Of a stretch of 43,471 nt of DNA, positions 24,387 to 31,915 are shown in pieces; the first letter of the stretch is position 1, and every line of letters begins with the position of its first letter. The notes beneath the pieces were generated by a model that worked only from the letters and a program-made list of their open reading frames with translations, was not told the DNA's origin and made no database searches. The stretch spans positions 1 to 43,471 of the forward strand of contig NZ_MRBY01000035.1 of the NCBI RefSeq assembly GCF_001904615.1, read 5' to 3'. Origin of the DNA: [Limnothrix rosea] IAM M-220 (GTDB lineage: Bacteria > Cyanobacteriota > Cyanobacteriia > Cyanobacteriales > MRBY01). A program made the position numbers and the translations under genes.

Positions 24387-24625
24387 GGTTTAAAACTCCG
24401 GTCTGGGAAAGCATTATGGATGGTGAGTTTGTCTTCTAGGGTAACGACTCTGAGATATCGGTTTCCAAATTCTGCTATCTGTGCCCAAAATCTAAAGCGA
24501 TTGTCTTCTTGTTTTTCATAACGAATATAGTTTTCGAGGACATAAATACACCATTCTTTTTTGAGGTACGGTCGTTTTTTTAATACATCGTTTTCAAAGT
24601 AGTTCGTAAACTTATAGTCGGACAT
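24383..24625 (-). CDS. DUF4258-like protein (probable toxin)
   Basis: An 80-residue protein with FENDVLKKRPYLKKEWCIYVLENYIRYEKQEDNRFRFWAQI and RYLRVVTLEDKLTIHNAFPDRSFK. The layout (short helices, then RFRFWAQI, then a VVTLEDKLTIHNAFPD strand pair) matches the small proteins partnered with DUF2283, related to RelE/DUF4258-type folds. I therefore infer a toxin role. It precedes and overlaps the DUF2283 gene by 4 bases. Its ATG follows repeat copy C by about 35 bases. I cannot assign catalytic residues. Confidence 0.7.
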   Translation of the reverse strand: MSDYKFTNYFENDVLKKRPYLKKEWCIYVLENYIRYEKQEDNRFRFWAQIAEFGNRYLRVVTLEDKLTIHNAFPDRSFKP

Positions 24626-24661
24626 TATCTGGGGACAGAATCTCAGGTTTGATTGCTTTGG

Positions 24662-24852
24662 ATTAAAGCTTGGAAACGATCGCCATCACGAATAAAGTCA
24701 AAGCCACTATCTTTTTTTGACCGCTCTATCTTAATTTAAAGAGCTTTGTCATCGAAGGGCGATCGCCACTTTATTGCTCCCTAGACTTTATTCTCTGTAT
24801 TAATTTTAACGACCTCTCTCTTCTTCATAATCAATCACAAGGGCGATCGCCT
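24662..24852 (-). repeat. 191-bp direct repeat, copy C
   Basis: It differs from copy A at two positions and from copy B at two. It holds another orphan pemK 3' end and TPR-type 3' end, here read as FQALIQSNQT then stop. It separates the HNH gene from the DUF4258-like/DUF2283 pair. The upstream border is TAGAAAAAAGAG next to a HIP1 octamer, and that same string with HIP1 also occurs at 22553-22573. Confidence 0.92.
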
Positions 24853-24865
24853 CTTTTTTCTAAAA

Positions 24866-25267
24866 TCATTCGCCAAGTAAATACTGCCGCTCTAGGATGC
24901 GATTGGGTTCATTGAAGCAAAGTATTTTTGCCGTAACATTACCGATGGGTGTCAGTGGTTTTATTTGGGTTTGCTGAAATTGAAAATGCTCTTCCCACAC
25001 ATCCCAGCGCGGATGATAAAACCGCACAAAGTCTTTGGTTTCCCAAATAATGGAACCGATATCACTGCCTTTATATCGATTACAAAATACACAGGCATAG
25101 GCAAGATTGTCGGCTTCGTTACTGCCACCATGTTTCAAGCTAATGATGTGGTCAATGGCGCAACTTAATGCAGTATCTTGTTCATTGATTTTGCAATACT
25201 CACAGGCATGATTTGCCCTCTCGGCAACCAAGTCACGAAGTTTACGGCTGAGATAAACACGTTCCAT
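24866..25267 (-). CDS. HNH endonuclease
   Basis: A 133-residue HNH nuclease. A zinc-type CEYCKINE motif (about 18-25) is followed by CAIDHIISLKHGGSNEADNLAYACVFCNRYKG: the DH of the catalytic pair, the N of DNLA, and CxxCN for zinc binding. The N-terminus ERVYLSRKLRDLVAERANHACEYC is typical of cyanobacterial stand-alone HNH genes. The start overlaps the stop of the preceding ORF (TAATG at 25265-25269), so the two form a translationally coupled pair. The role could be defence, mobile homing or a toxin of the array. Confidence 0.88.
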   Translation of the reverse strand: MERVYLSRKLRDLVAERANHACEYCKINEQDTALSCAIDHIISLKHGGSNEADNLAYACVFCNRYKGSDIGSIIWETKDFVRFYHPRWDVWEEHFQFQQTQIKPLTPIGNVTAKILCFNEPNRILERQYLLGE

Positions 25268-25530
25268 TAGCTTTTTTGCTCTACGGCAATGTACTGACGA
25301 GCTTTTGCTTTTGCCAACCGAACAAGATGTTCCAGCAAAAGAAAATGATCTAATTCTTCTTTCTCTTCTTTGCTCAATCCTTTATTTTTCTCGGCAAAGA
25401 TTAAATCAGCAACTTTCTCTTTGGTTTCATCGGTAACTTGAAAATTGATAATCATTTCTGGTGTCGTACCTTTTGCAAGGAAATCAACAATTTCTTGATA
25501 GGCACTTGTTTTGGCTGAAATAGTTGTCAT
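25267..25530 (-). CDS. Small hypothetical protein coupled to HNH endonuclease
   Basis: An 87-residue, lysine- and glutamate-rich helical protein. EEYL-like helices run through GLSKEEKEELDHFLLLEHLVRLAKAKARQYI (about 50-80). No known domain can be assigned. Its ATG follows an AAGGAGAATG ribosome-binding region and the FQALI remnant at 25544-25597, and its stop overlaps the HNH start by one base. By position it may be an antitoxin or partner for the HNH protein. Confidence 0.75.
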   Translation of the reverse strand: MTTISAKTSAYQEIVDFLAKGTTPEMIINFQVTDETKEKVADLIFAEKNKGLSKEEKEELDHFLLLEHLVRLAKAKARQYIAVEQKS

Positions 25531-25543
25531 TCACTCATTCTCC

Positions 25544-25597
25544 TTAGATTAAAGCTTGGAAACGTGAGCCATCACGAATAGGATCAAAATCACTGTC
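25544..25597 (-). repeat. Partial fourth repeat copy (TPR-type C-terminal remnant)
   Basis: On the minus strand it reads DSDFDPIRDGSRFQALI then stop, a close relative of the FDFIRDGDRFQALI remnant in copies A-C, but without the pemK tail. It lies about 10 bases after the TPR gene and is not in frame with it. The motif DPIRDGSRFQALI is like the common end of TPR-domain proteins, so this is probably leftover gene sequence. Confidence 0.75.
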
Positions 25598-25605
25598 TAT
25601 TTATG

Positions 25606-27627
25606 CTACTTTTTGACGTTTCGGATCTTCCGCCATAGAAAAACACATAAATTAAAAGGCAACATAATTAATGCGACAATAACTATTGCGCTTATTCCTA
25701 AGATGGATTGTACAAATCCTTTTTGAGAGAAAGTCAACAAGCCTTTCATCCACTTGGGAGCAGGAAATTTTTCAATCCAGTTTTCATCTTCTTGCATGAG
25801 ATCTGTCATCTGCTGTGACCAGCTGAGAACTTGCCTCATATTCCCTAAGCTTTGATGAATACCCATAAGAGCTTGAGCTGATTGAATCATACCTTCACGA
25901 TCGCCTAACTGATTACGAATATCAAATGCTTTTTCATGACTTAAAATCGCCTCTTCTTTTCGTCCTAAATTAGATAAAGCAACGCCCCGATTAAACCATG
26001 CTGAGTGGAAATCGGGTTGAGTCTCAAGAGCTTTTTCAAAGCTGATAATGGCTTCTTCATATTTACCGAGATTGTCACAGAGAATAGCACCTCGTGCGTT
26101 CCATGCTTCGTGCTTATCGGGTTTAATCTCAAGGGCTTGGCCATAGCTGGCGATCGCCTCTTCTTTTCGTCCTAAATCATTTAAAGCATTGCCTCGGTTG
26201 TACCATGCTTGATGGTCATCGGGTTTAATCTCAAGGGCTTTGTCATAGCTGGCGATCGCCTCTTCTTTTCGTCCTAAATTAGATAAAGCAACGCCCCGAT
26301 TAAACCATGCTGAGTGGAAATCGGGTTGAGTCTCAAGAGCTTTTTCAAAGCTGATAATGGCTTCTTCATATTTACCGAGATTGTCATAGAGAATAGCACC
26401 TCGTGCGTTCCATGCTTCGTGCTTATCGGGTTTAATCTCAAGGGCTTTGTCATAGCTGGCAATCGCCTCTTCTTTTCGTCCTAAATCATCTAAAGCATTA
26501 CCTCGGTTGAACCATGCTTCATGCTTATCGGGTTTAATCTCAAGGGCTTTGTCATAGCTGGTGATCGCTTCTTCATATCGTCCTAATTGTCTTAGAGCAA
26601 CGCCTCGGTTGTGCCATGAATAGTAGTGATCGGGTTTAATCTCAAGGGCTTTGTCATAGCTGGCGATCGCTTCTTCATATCGGCCTAAATTAAATAAAGC
26701 AACGCCTCGATTGTGGCATGCTTGGTGGTAGTCGGATTTAATTTTAAGAGCTTCCTCAAAGCTGACAATGGCTTCTTTATACTTATCAAGATTGTCACAG
26801 AGAATGATACCTCGGCTATTCCATGCTTTGTGGAAATCGGGTTTAATCTCAAGGGCTTCGTCATAGCTAGCTAGCGCTTCTTTATACTCTTTCCCAGCAC
26901 CATGAATTGCACCTTTCTCGAACCATAAATTAGCTTGCTCTTCGTCTGTTAATACTTCGTTGAGATAGCTGATAATTTCTTTGATTTTTACAACCCTTTC
27001 CGTGGGACTAAATCTCCTATATTTGTCAAAATCACTTTCTTCAAAAGCAAGCCGTTGATATTCAGTTTTCAGTTGCTCTTCGTCAGTTTTAAAGCTAAAT
27101 GTATTTGAGCGCCAATCAAAAAAATCCGGCGCACGACGAATAAAATAATTCAGCGCAAACTCCGGCAGAAAAAAGACGAGTGTCAATGGAAAATCATCCC
27201 GTAACTTTTCCCGCGATAAGTTGATATTCCCCAGAATTAATGGCACATTTTCCCATCCTCTACCGCCATAGCCCTTTTGCCGACTCAGCTCAGAAATATC
27301 CTTTCCTTGCCGCTGCTCATAGGCCAACATCGGATCTTCCAGACCCTGCACGAACAACACATCAAACTGCTCTGCCTGATACCGCTCACTAACCTGTTGA
27401 TAGAAATCATTCATGTCTGCATCGATGACAAGTCTGGCTGTCTTGCACCCCACCAAATCCGTTTCTAATCGCTCAATAATTTCCTTCGCTTTAATGGGCG
27501 TACATTGCACAAACTGAAGACAAAAACCCTGTGATCGTTCTATCCCCCGCACCAGAGACTGATAGGCAGACTCTTCATCTGCCTGAACTTCCGCATCCCA
27601 GTCAAAGTCTGTCTCAACCGTTGCCAT
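25606..27627 (-). CDS. iSTAND-like/TPR protein with C-terminal membrane helix
   Basis: A 673-residue protein. Residues about 20-195 look like a P-loop-type fold without a Walker A motif: FCLQFVQCTP, then VLFVQGLEDPMLAYE, LGNINLSREKL and FFLPEFALNYFIRRAPDFFDW. This order resembles 'inactive STAND' regions of large bacterial conflict proteins. About ten TPR units fill 230-580 (for example AWFNRGNALDDLGRKEEAIA). One helix (about 645-665, SILGISAIVIVALIMLPFNL) would anchor it in the membrane, near the C-terminus. The gene overlaps the upstream AAA ATPase by 14 bases, so the two are probably translated together. I infer a signalling or conflict role; no enzymatic site is visible. Confidence 0.78.
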   Translation of the reverse strand: MATVETDFDWDAEVQADEESAYQSLVRGIERSQGFCLQFVQCTPIKAKEIIERLETDLVGCKTARLVIDADMNDFYQQVSERYQAEQFDVLFVQGLEDPMLAYEQRQGKDISELSRQKGYGGRGWENVPLILGNINLSREKLRDDFPLTLVFFLPEFALNYFIRRAPDFFDWRSNTFSFKTDEEQLKTEYQRLAFEESDFDKYRRFSPTERVVKIKEIISYLNEVLTDEEQANLWFEKGAIHGAGKEYKEALASYDEALEIKPDFHKAWNSRGIILCDNLDKYKEAIVSFEEALKIKSDYHQACHNRGVALFNLGRYEEAIASYDKALEIKPDHYYSWHNRGVALRQLGRYEEAITSYDKALEIKPDKHEAWFNRGNALDDLGRKEEAIASYDKALEIKPDKHEAWNARGAILYDNLGKYEEAIISFEKALETQPDFHSAWFNRGVALSNLGRKEEAIASYDKALEIKPDDHQAWYNRGNALNDLGRKEEAIASYGQALEIKPDKHEAWNARGAILCDNLGKYEEAIISFEKALETQPDFHSAWFNRGVALSNLGRKEEAILSHEKAFDIRNQLGDREGMIQSAQALMGIHQSLGNMRQVLSWSQQMTDLMQEDENWIEKFPAPKWMKGLLTFSQKGFVQSILGISAIVIVALIMLPFNLCVFLWRKIRNVKK
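25947..26509 (-). repeat. 309-bp-period duplication of a three-TPR block
   Basis: Bases 25947-26200 and 26256-26509 are nearly identical at an offset of 309 bases (103 codons: 34+34+35). Both encode the block with ARGAIL(C/Y)DNLGKYEEAI and FHSAWFNRGVALSNLGRK. The DNA-level similarity is higher than protein selection would require, so the duplication is probably recent. Confidence 0.8.
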
Positions 27628-29026
27628 CTTCCCGCTCCATCTCCTCTAGCTGTCGCTGTGCGGCTTTAAACTGCTGAATATTCAGAATCAAAGGATGAAC
27701 GTCGTACCAAGTGGGCGCATCCTCTTCCCAGTCGTCATCATCCCACTCCACATCTGTGGGTGCTTCATCCGCAAGACGATATTGCAAAATACACCGACTA
27801 AATAACAATTGCCGTTCCTGCTCACTACCTTCAACCTGCTTAGTTTTTGCGACCCTCGCGAGGGCAAGCCATTCCTCCGGAGAAGTCACCGATCGCCGAT
27901 AGGTATCCCGCATTTTGATCATCGCGGATCGCGCTGCCACCTTAGTGATCGGCAAAGTTTCGATTTCATCAAAAGATGTCCGTACCAACCGCAATAAATC
28001 CCGCACATGACCGCCACTCATCAGACATAGCCGTTGTAGAATCTCGTCACTACCAAAAATCTGCGGCACTAGCTCGCACCTTTCTTCTCCCGTTAGATGT
28101 TGCCGCACCCGCCGACGAATCACTTCCTTTAGCTCATTAATGCCAGCCTCGATCTGCTCACCATCTTTTGTCTTCACCGCCGTAATCGGCAGAATCACAG
28201 GGTCACTATCATAATTATTTCCTAGCTCATTCGCTCGACTATACGCAATAGAAATCGGCACAGTATACACCACATCACAACCCAGATCTTTTAGTTGTTC
28301 TGCCCGATCTACAAAAATTTCTTCATGATTTGTGCGTCCCCCTTGCCGTCGTATCGGCACAATCCGATCAAGATTATCAACGATTACCACCAGCTGCTTT
28401 TTCCCATCCGGGAGCTTACCCTTCGCATCTTTGATAAATCCCTGTAGACTTTCCAGCAACGTAATCGTATTGGGTTCAATAATGTCTCGAATCTTGCGCC
28501 GCTCCGAGGGAATTTTCCGAATCGCCATGGACATCTTCGCAAACATCAGCGGAATATCCACTTTTCCCTGCTCAAACGTCACCTCTGCAAAAGCAAGCTC
28601 CTTTAATTCCTGCAAGCGACTCCCCACCCATTTCTGTAATAGAGACTGATCCGCATAGGGCTTGAGTTTATCGAGTAATTGTCTCGTGCAAGCAATCAGC
28701 ACATCACTATATTGCGCATCCTCTGGGTCGATGTCGCCATCATCCGCCGCAAAGTAAACGACATAACAACCTTGCTCTTCCAAATATTTTTTTAGCCGTA
28801 ATAGTTCCGTTGATTTTCCAGTACCACGATGACCTGTGTAGAGTTGCGTTGTGGCTCGGTTGTCACGACAGCGAATAATGGTTTTCCCTAAGTCCCGCTC
28901 AATTTTGGCTCCCCCGCGCGAGTCTGACATATCCACATATAAGCTGGCATCTTTATTGTTATTGATATCCAACGGGAAAAAGGGGTCAAAGGAATTAAAA
29001 ATTTTAACCAGTAGATCTTCGGACAT
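27614..29026 (-). CDS. AAA-type ATPase paired with the TPR/membrane protein
   Basis: A 470-residue P-loop ATPase. Walker A is GHRGTGKST (about 68-76) and the Walker B strand is QLVVIVDNLDRI (about 205-216), with an Asp/Asn pair instead of the usual D-E. The N-terminus contains VDMSDSRGGAKIERDLGKTI, and the middle has SGGHVRDLLRLVR, a segment common in ORC/Cdc6- or TniB-like AAA proteins. The C-terminus is acidic (VEWDDDDWEEDAPTW) and is followed by WYDVHPLILNI, possibly a winged-helix end. It is probably the regulatory ATPase of a two-gene system, inferred from the 14-base overlap with the TPR gene. I do not recognise a named defence system. Confidence 0.8.
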   Translation of the reverse strand: MSEDLLVKIFNSFDPFFPLDINNNKDASLYVDMSDSRGGAKIERDLGKTIIRCRDNRATTQLYTGHRGTGKSTELLRLKKYLEEQGCYVVYFAADDGDIDPEDAQYSDVLIACTRQLLDKLKPYADQSLLQKWVGSRLQELKELAFAEVTFEQGKVDIPLMFAKMSMAIRKIPSERRKIRDIIEPNTITLLESLQGFIKDAKGKLPDGKKQLVVIVDNLDRIVPIRRQGGRTNHEEIFVDRAEQLKDLGCDVVYTVPISIAYSRANELGNNYDSDPVILPITAVKTKDGEQIEAGINELKEVIRRRVRQHLTGEERCELVPQIFGSDEILQRLCLMSGGHVRDLLRLVRTSFDEIETLPITKVAARSAMIKMRDTYRRSVTSPEEWLALARVAKTKQVEGSEQERQLLFSRCILQYRLADEAPTDVEWDDDDWEEDAPTWYDVHPLILNIQQFKAAQRQLEEMEREDGNG

Positions 29027-29222
29027 ATCCCAGCCAAACTAAGGCGATCGCCCCCATTATATCGATCACTCCAGATCCCCGACTGTCCGGTTCTCCCTTT
29101 GCTTCGAGGGGGGCAGGGGGGATCTTCCACCAGTTCTGGAACCTACTGAGGATCCCTCCGTCTTCCGCTTCGCTCCAGACACTTCCCTTAGTAAGGGAGG
29201 CAAGATATTGTGGCGATCGCCG

Positions 29223-29795
29223 CTACAGTTCGATGTCTTCGTAGATATCTGCCAGCGCAATTTCACAGCCGACTGATTCTAGTTTGATCACATCATCAAG
29301 CTCTGTGTATTCCGTCAGACTCCACTTTTTCGCCCCAATTTTTACGTAGTGCTTTACGCAAACATACTCCTGTTCAATCAATAAATATTCCTGAAACTCC
29401 GGAATCGAACGATAGTAATCAAACTTTTCACCGTGGTCATAATTTCTTGTCGATGGCGATAAAACTTCAGCAACCAAACAGGCATTCATCACAGTATCTT
29501 TTCTACCTTCTAACATCACTAAAGGCTTAGAAGCAATCATCACATCTGGATAAGTAATCACCTGCTGCAAAGGAATCCACAACTTCATATCAGCATGGCA
29601 AACCTCATAAGGGTATTTTTTGAGAGCCATACTCAGGGAAATCGTTAAATTCAAGGATATTTTGTGATGTGTAAATGAACCGCCAACCATTGCCTTTACT
29701 ACACCTTGAATATATTCATGGCGTTCCGTCGCTTTTTCTTCTTGGGCTAAATATTCCTCTGGAGAAACCGTTTTAGTTGGAGCTTGAGTCGTCAT
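29223..29795 (-). CDS. Uma2 family (DUF820) endonuclease-like protein
   Basis: About 190 residues from the ATG at 29795; the longer frame to 29855 adds 20 unlikely residues. Family motifs include TVSPEEYLAQEEKATERHEYIQG near the start, DMKLWIPLQQVITYPDVMI with the D...PD active-site aspartates, and LVAEVLSPSTRNYDHGEKFD with the E-x-L-S-P-S-T motif and acidic catalytic site. Uma2 proteins have a PD-(D/E)XK restriction-endonuclease fold and are numerous in cyanobacteria; their targets are mostly unknown. It is upstream of the AAA/TPR pair with a 196-base gap and may or may not belong to the system. Confidence 0.88.
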   Translation of the reverse strand: MTTQAPTKTVSPEEYLAQEEKATERHEYIQGVVKAMVGGSFTHHKISLNLTISLSMALKKYPYEVCHADMKLWIPLQQVITYPDVMIASKPLVMLEGRKDTVMNACLVAEVLSPSTRNYDHGEKFDYYRSIPEFQEYLLIEQEYVCVKHYVKIGAKKWSLTEYTELDDVIKLESVGCEIALADIYEDIEL

Positions 29796-29865
29796 CACCA
29801 ATTCCACACAGCTTGATTGCGAATTTGCTCTAACGCTAACACAACTATTCGTCACGTTTTTTGGC

Positions 29866-31077
29866 TCAAGAATTAATCAACATTACTCGGAGGCGATCGC
29901 CTGTTTGAATTTCAGCAACACCTTTTGGCACGATGGCAAGGGCGTTAGTTTGGGCGAGGTTAATGAGGTTAGCGGAACTGTGACCACCGCTGGGTCGGGT
30001 AAAGCTGTAGCCTGTTTCGGTCATGGTGAGATTTCCCCAAAGATAGGCATCGCGAGTGCCAGCGCCCTTGAGGGTTTCTGGGGAGGTTGCCCACACAAAA
30101 TGGGGTTGCCAGTTATCTTTTTGACCGGAGAGCTTTTTGATGGCGGGTTGCACAAAGCGCCAACAGCCCACTAGCGCCGAAACTGGATTACCGGGGATGC
30201 CAAAATAGACTTTGCCATCGGGAAATTTTGCAACGGTTAGAGGCTTACCGGGACGAATCGCCACTTTCCGCATCAGGATTTCAGCGCCCAACTCTTCTAA
30301 TAATTTTTCGACAAAATCATATTCCCCCACTGAAACACCGCCCGTTGACAGCACAATATCAGCTTGGGCTAACGCGGCTTGCATGGTTTCTTTTAGTTTT
30401 GCTGGATCGTCCGGCACTGTCGGCAAAGGCTTGGCGATCGCCCCAATAGATTCCACAAAAGCTGTCAGCGCATAACGATTTGAATCAACAATTTGTCCCG
30501 GTTGGAGGGTATCCGTCGGCGATCGCAGCTCATCTCCAGTGGAAAAAATAGCGACCGTTGGACGACGAAACACCGGAAATTTAGGACATTGACAGGCCGC
30601 TAAAACCGCAATGTCCGCCGCACCTAAACGCATTCCCGCTTGCAGTAACGGCTCCCCCGCTCGGTAATAATCCCCCTGCGATCGCACAAATTTACCACGC
30701 GTCGGATTTTCGAGGATGGTGACCATATCACCTTCACGCTCGGCATTTTCCTGCATCACGATGGTATCCGCGCCCTCTGGCAACATTGCCCCCGTAAAAA
30801 TTCTGGCAGCCTGACCCGCTTGCAATGTCTGCGTTGGCACTTCCCCCGCCGGAATCGTTTCAATAACTTGCAATTTCACGGGTTGCTCTGGCACATCTGC
30901 CGCCCGAATTGCGTAGCCATCCATCGCCGAATTATCCCAATGGGGAATATCCAGCTTGCCCGTCACCTCCGTCGCTAAAATTCGACCATGACCTTCCCCA
31001 AGACCCACTATTTCTGTCTCTGTTAGCGGGGCGATCGCCTTTAAAATTATTGCCTCAGCCTCATTTACCGGAATCAT
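29866..31077 (-). CDS. moeA: Molybdopterin molybdenumtransferase MoeA
   Basis: About 403 residues from the ATG at 31077; a GTG lies just upstream. It inserts molybdate into molybdopterin-AMP, the last step in making the molybdenum cofactor used by nitrate reductase and others. The domains are in the usual order: the N-terminal region with HWDNSAMDGYAI (about 47-58), the MoCF domain with STGDEL and DSNRY, the catalytic segment STGGVSVGEYDF, and the C-terminal PGKPLTVAKF and GIPGNPVSA. All motifs are intact and the length is normal. No other moa genes are adjacent. Confidence 0.95.
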   Translation of the reverse strand: MIPVNEAEAIILKAIAPLTETEIVGLGEGHGRILATEVTGKLDIPHWDNSAMDGYAIRAADVPEQPVKLQVIETIPAGEVPTQTLQAGQAARIFTGAMLPEGADTIVMQENAEREGDMVTILENPTRGKFVRSQGDYYRAGEPLLQAGMRLGAADIAVLAACQCPKFPVFRRPTVAIFSTGDELRSPTDTLQPGQIVDSNRYALTAFVESIGAIAKPLPTVPDDPAKLKETMQAALAQADIVLSTGGVSVGEYDFVEKLLEELGAEILMRKVAIRPGKPLTVAKFPDGKVYFGIPGNPVSALVGCWRFVQPAIKKLSGQKDNWQPHFVWATSPETLKGAGTRDAYLWGNLTMTETGYSFTRPSGGHSSANLINLAQTNALAIVPKGVAEIQTGDRLRVMLINS

Positions 31078-31109
31078 CACGTCACCCCAAACTCTTGCGT
31101 CTCAATACC

Positions 31110-31727
31110 TTAACCCATCTCCGTGTCACCTTCTCGCCCACTCTCCCCGTCTACCACATCTTCCGGCCTCTGCGGCGATCGCCCTCCGTCATAATACCGC
31201 TTCCATTCCGTCGAGCTACGTACCGCTAGCCACAATAAAATCATCGCGATCACCCCGCCATGTTGCGGCGATCGAAAGGCAAATAAAACAAGCCACACAC
31301 ACAGAAAATCTTCGATAAACGACCACCATAGCGGCAGCCCCCGCAGCCGAAAAAACCAACCCGTCAGCACGAGCTTACACACAAACGAAATCATGCCGCC
31401 TAAAAGACCAATCAGCCATAGTGGTCGAAACTCTACCCCAACAAATTGAGCTGCCGTTAAACTCAGAACAAAGCCCGCCAATGGTGCGAAAATTAGCTGA
31501 ATCACCTGTAAAACCCGTTGACCCAGTAGCTGCTTTGAAGCCAACAGTTCAAATAGCGCCCAAATCGTAAAAATCGAGATTAAAACCTGCGAAGGCAGCC
31601 AGCGCAAAAACAGCAAATTAACCAACAAGGGTTCACCGTAAAGCAGCAAAATAACGAGTATTGGCAAAGCAATTCTCATGCCTGCGGCTACCGATGCGGA
31701 TAAAACTGCGAGAAAGCCAAGAATCAT
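31110..31727 (-). CDS. DUF4126 family membrane protein
   Basis: About 205 residues from the ATG at 31727; the longer open frame starts with TTG. Five or six hydrophobic helices fill residues 1-175. It matches the DUF4126 pattern: an N-terminal GFLAVLSASVAAGMRIALPI helix with glycines, and a central loop with LIGLLGGMISFVCKL. The function is unknown. The last 17 residues (VVDGESGREGDTEMG) are encoded by the GACACGG-type minisatellite at 31115-31160, so the C-terminal tail is probably not part of the ancestral protein. It is divergent from gdhA and follows a 100-base gap. Confidence 0.8.
   Translation of the reverse strand: MILGFLAVLSASVAAGMRIALPILVILLLYGEPLLVNLLFLRWLPSQVLISIFTIWALFELLASKQLLGQRVLQVIQLIFAPLAGFVLSLTAAQFVGVEFRPLWLIGLLGGMISFVCKLVLTGWFFRLRGLPLWWSFIEDFLCVWLVLFAFRSPQHGGVIAMILLWLAVRSSTEWKRYYDGGRSPQRPEDVVDGESGREGDTEMG
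31115..31160. repeat. GACACGGAGA-type minisatellite motif, copy 2
   Basis: The plus strand reads CTCCGTGTCACCTTCTCGCC followed by CACTCTCCCCGTCTACCAC, related to the units at 2153-2184 and 33241-33282. It encodes the C-terminal tail of the DUF4126 protein on the minus strand. Confidence 0.5.
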
Positions 31728-31843
31728 AAAAGCAGTTGAGACGGGGCACTCCAAACCCTGATTAGCCCACCCATTGAGTGTATCGTTTTGTTTTCAGAAT
31801 GACCGTTGCCTAGGAGTTTGTTCCGCTGCCACACCACAGAAAT

Positions 31844-31857
31844 GTAACATTCAATAC
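31844..31857 (+). promoter_or_regulatory. Candidate NtcA-binding site upstream of gdhA
   Basis: The sequence GTAACATTCAATAC fits GTA-N8-TAC exactly, the consensus for the nitrogen regulator NtcA. A TTAAAT -10-like hexamer follows at 31877-31882 (spacing 19), and the gdhA ATG at 31916 is 34 bases further on. The spacing is slightly short of the usual 22-23. The match is short and could arise by chance, but its position before a glutamate dehydrogenase gene is sensible. Confidence 0.5.
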
Positions 31858-31915
31858 ATTTTGGAAACTAGCATGATTAAATGAAAGTGGTGGACTTAAG
31901 GGATGGAGCGAGAGT

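Noticed and set aside
25947-26900. Regular repeats resembling a CRISPR array
   Set aside because: The period is about 102 bases and stays in frame with codons. They are TPR-coding units in one long gene, with no short identical repeats and variable spacers.
22477-29855. A prophage or integrative element
   Set aside because: No integrase, recombinase, structural phage gene, tRNA or clear att repeats were found. The array is explained by local repeats instead.
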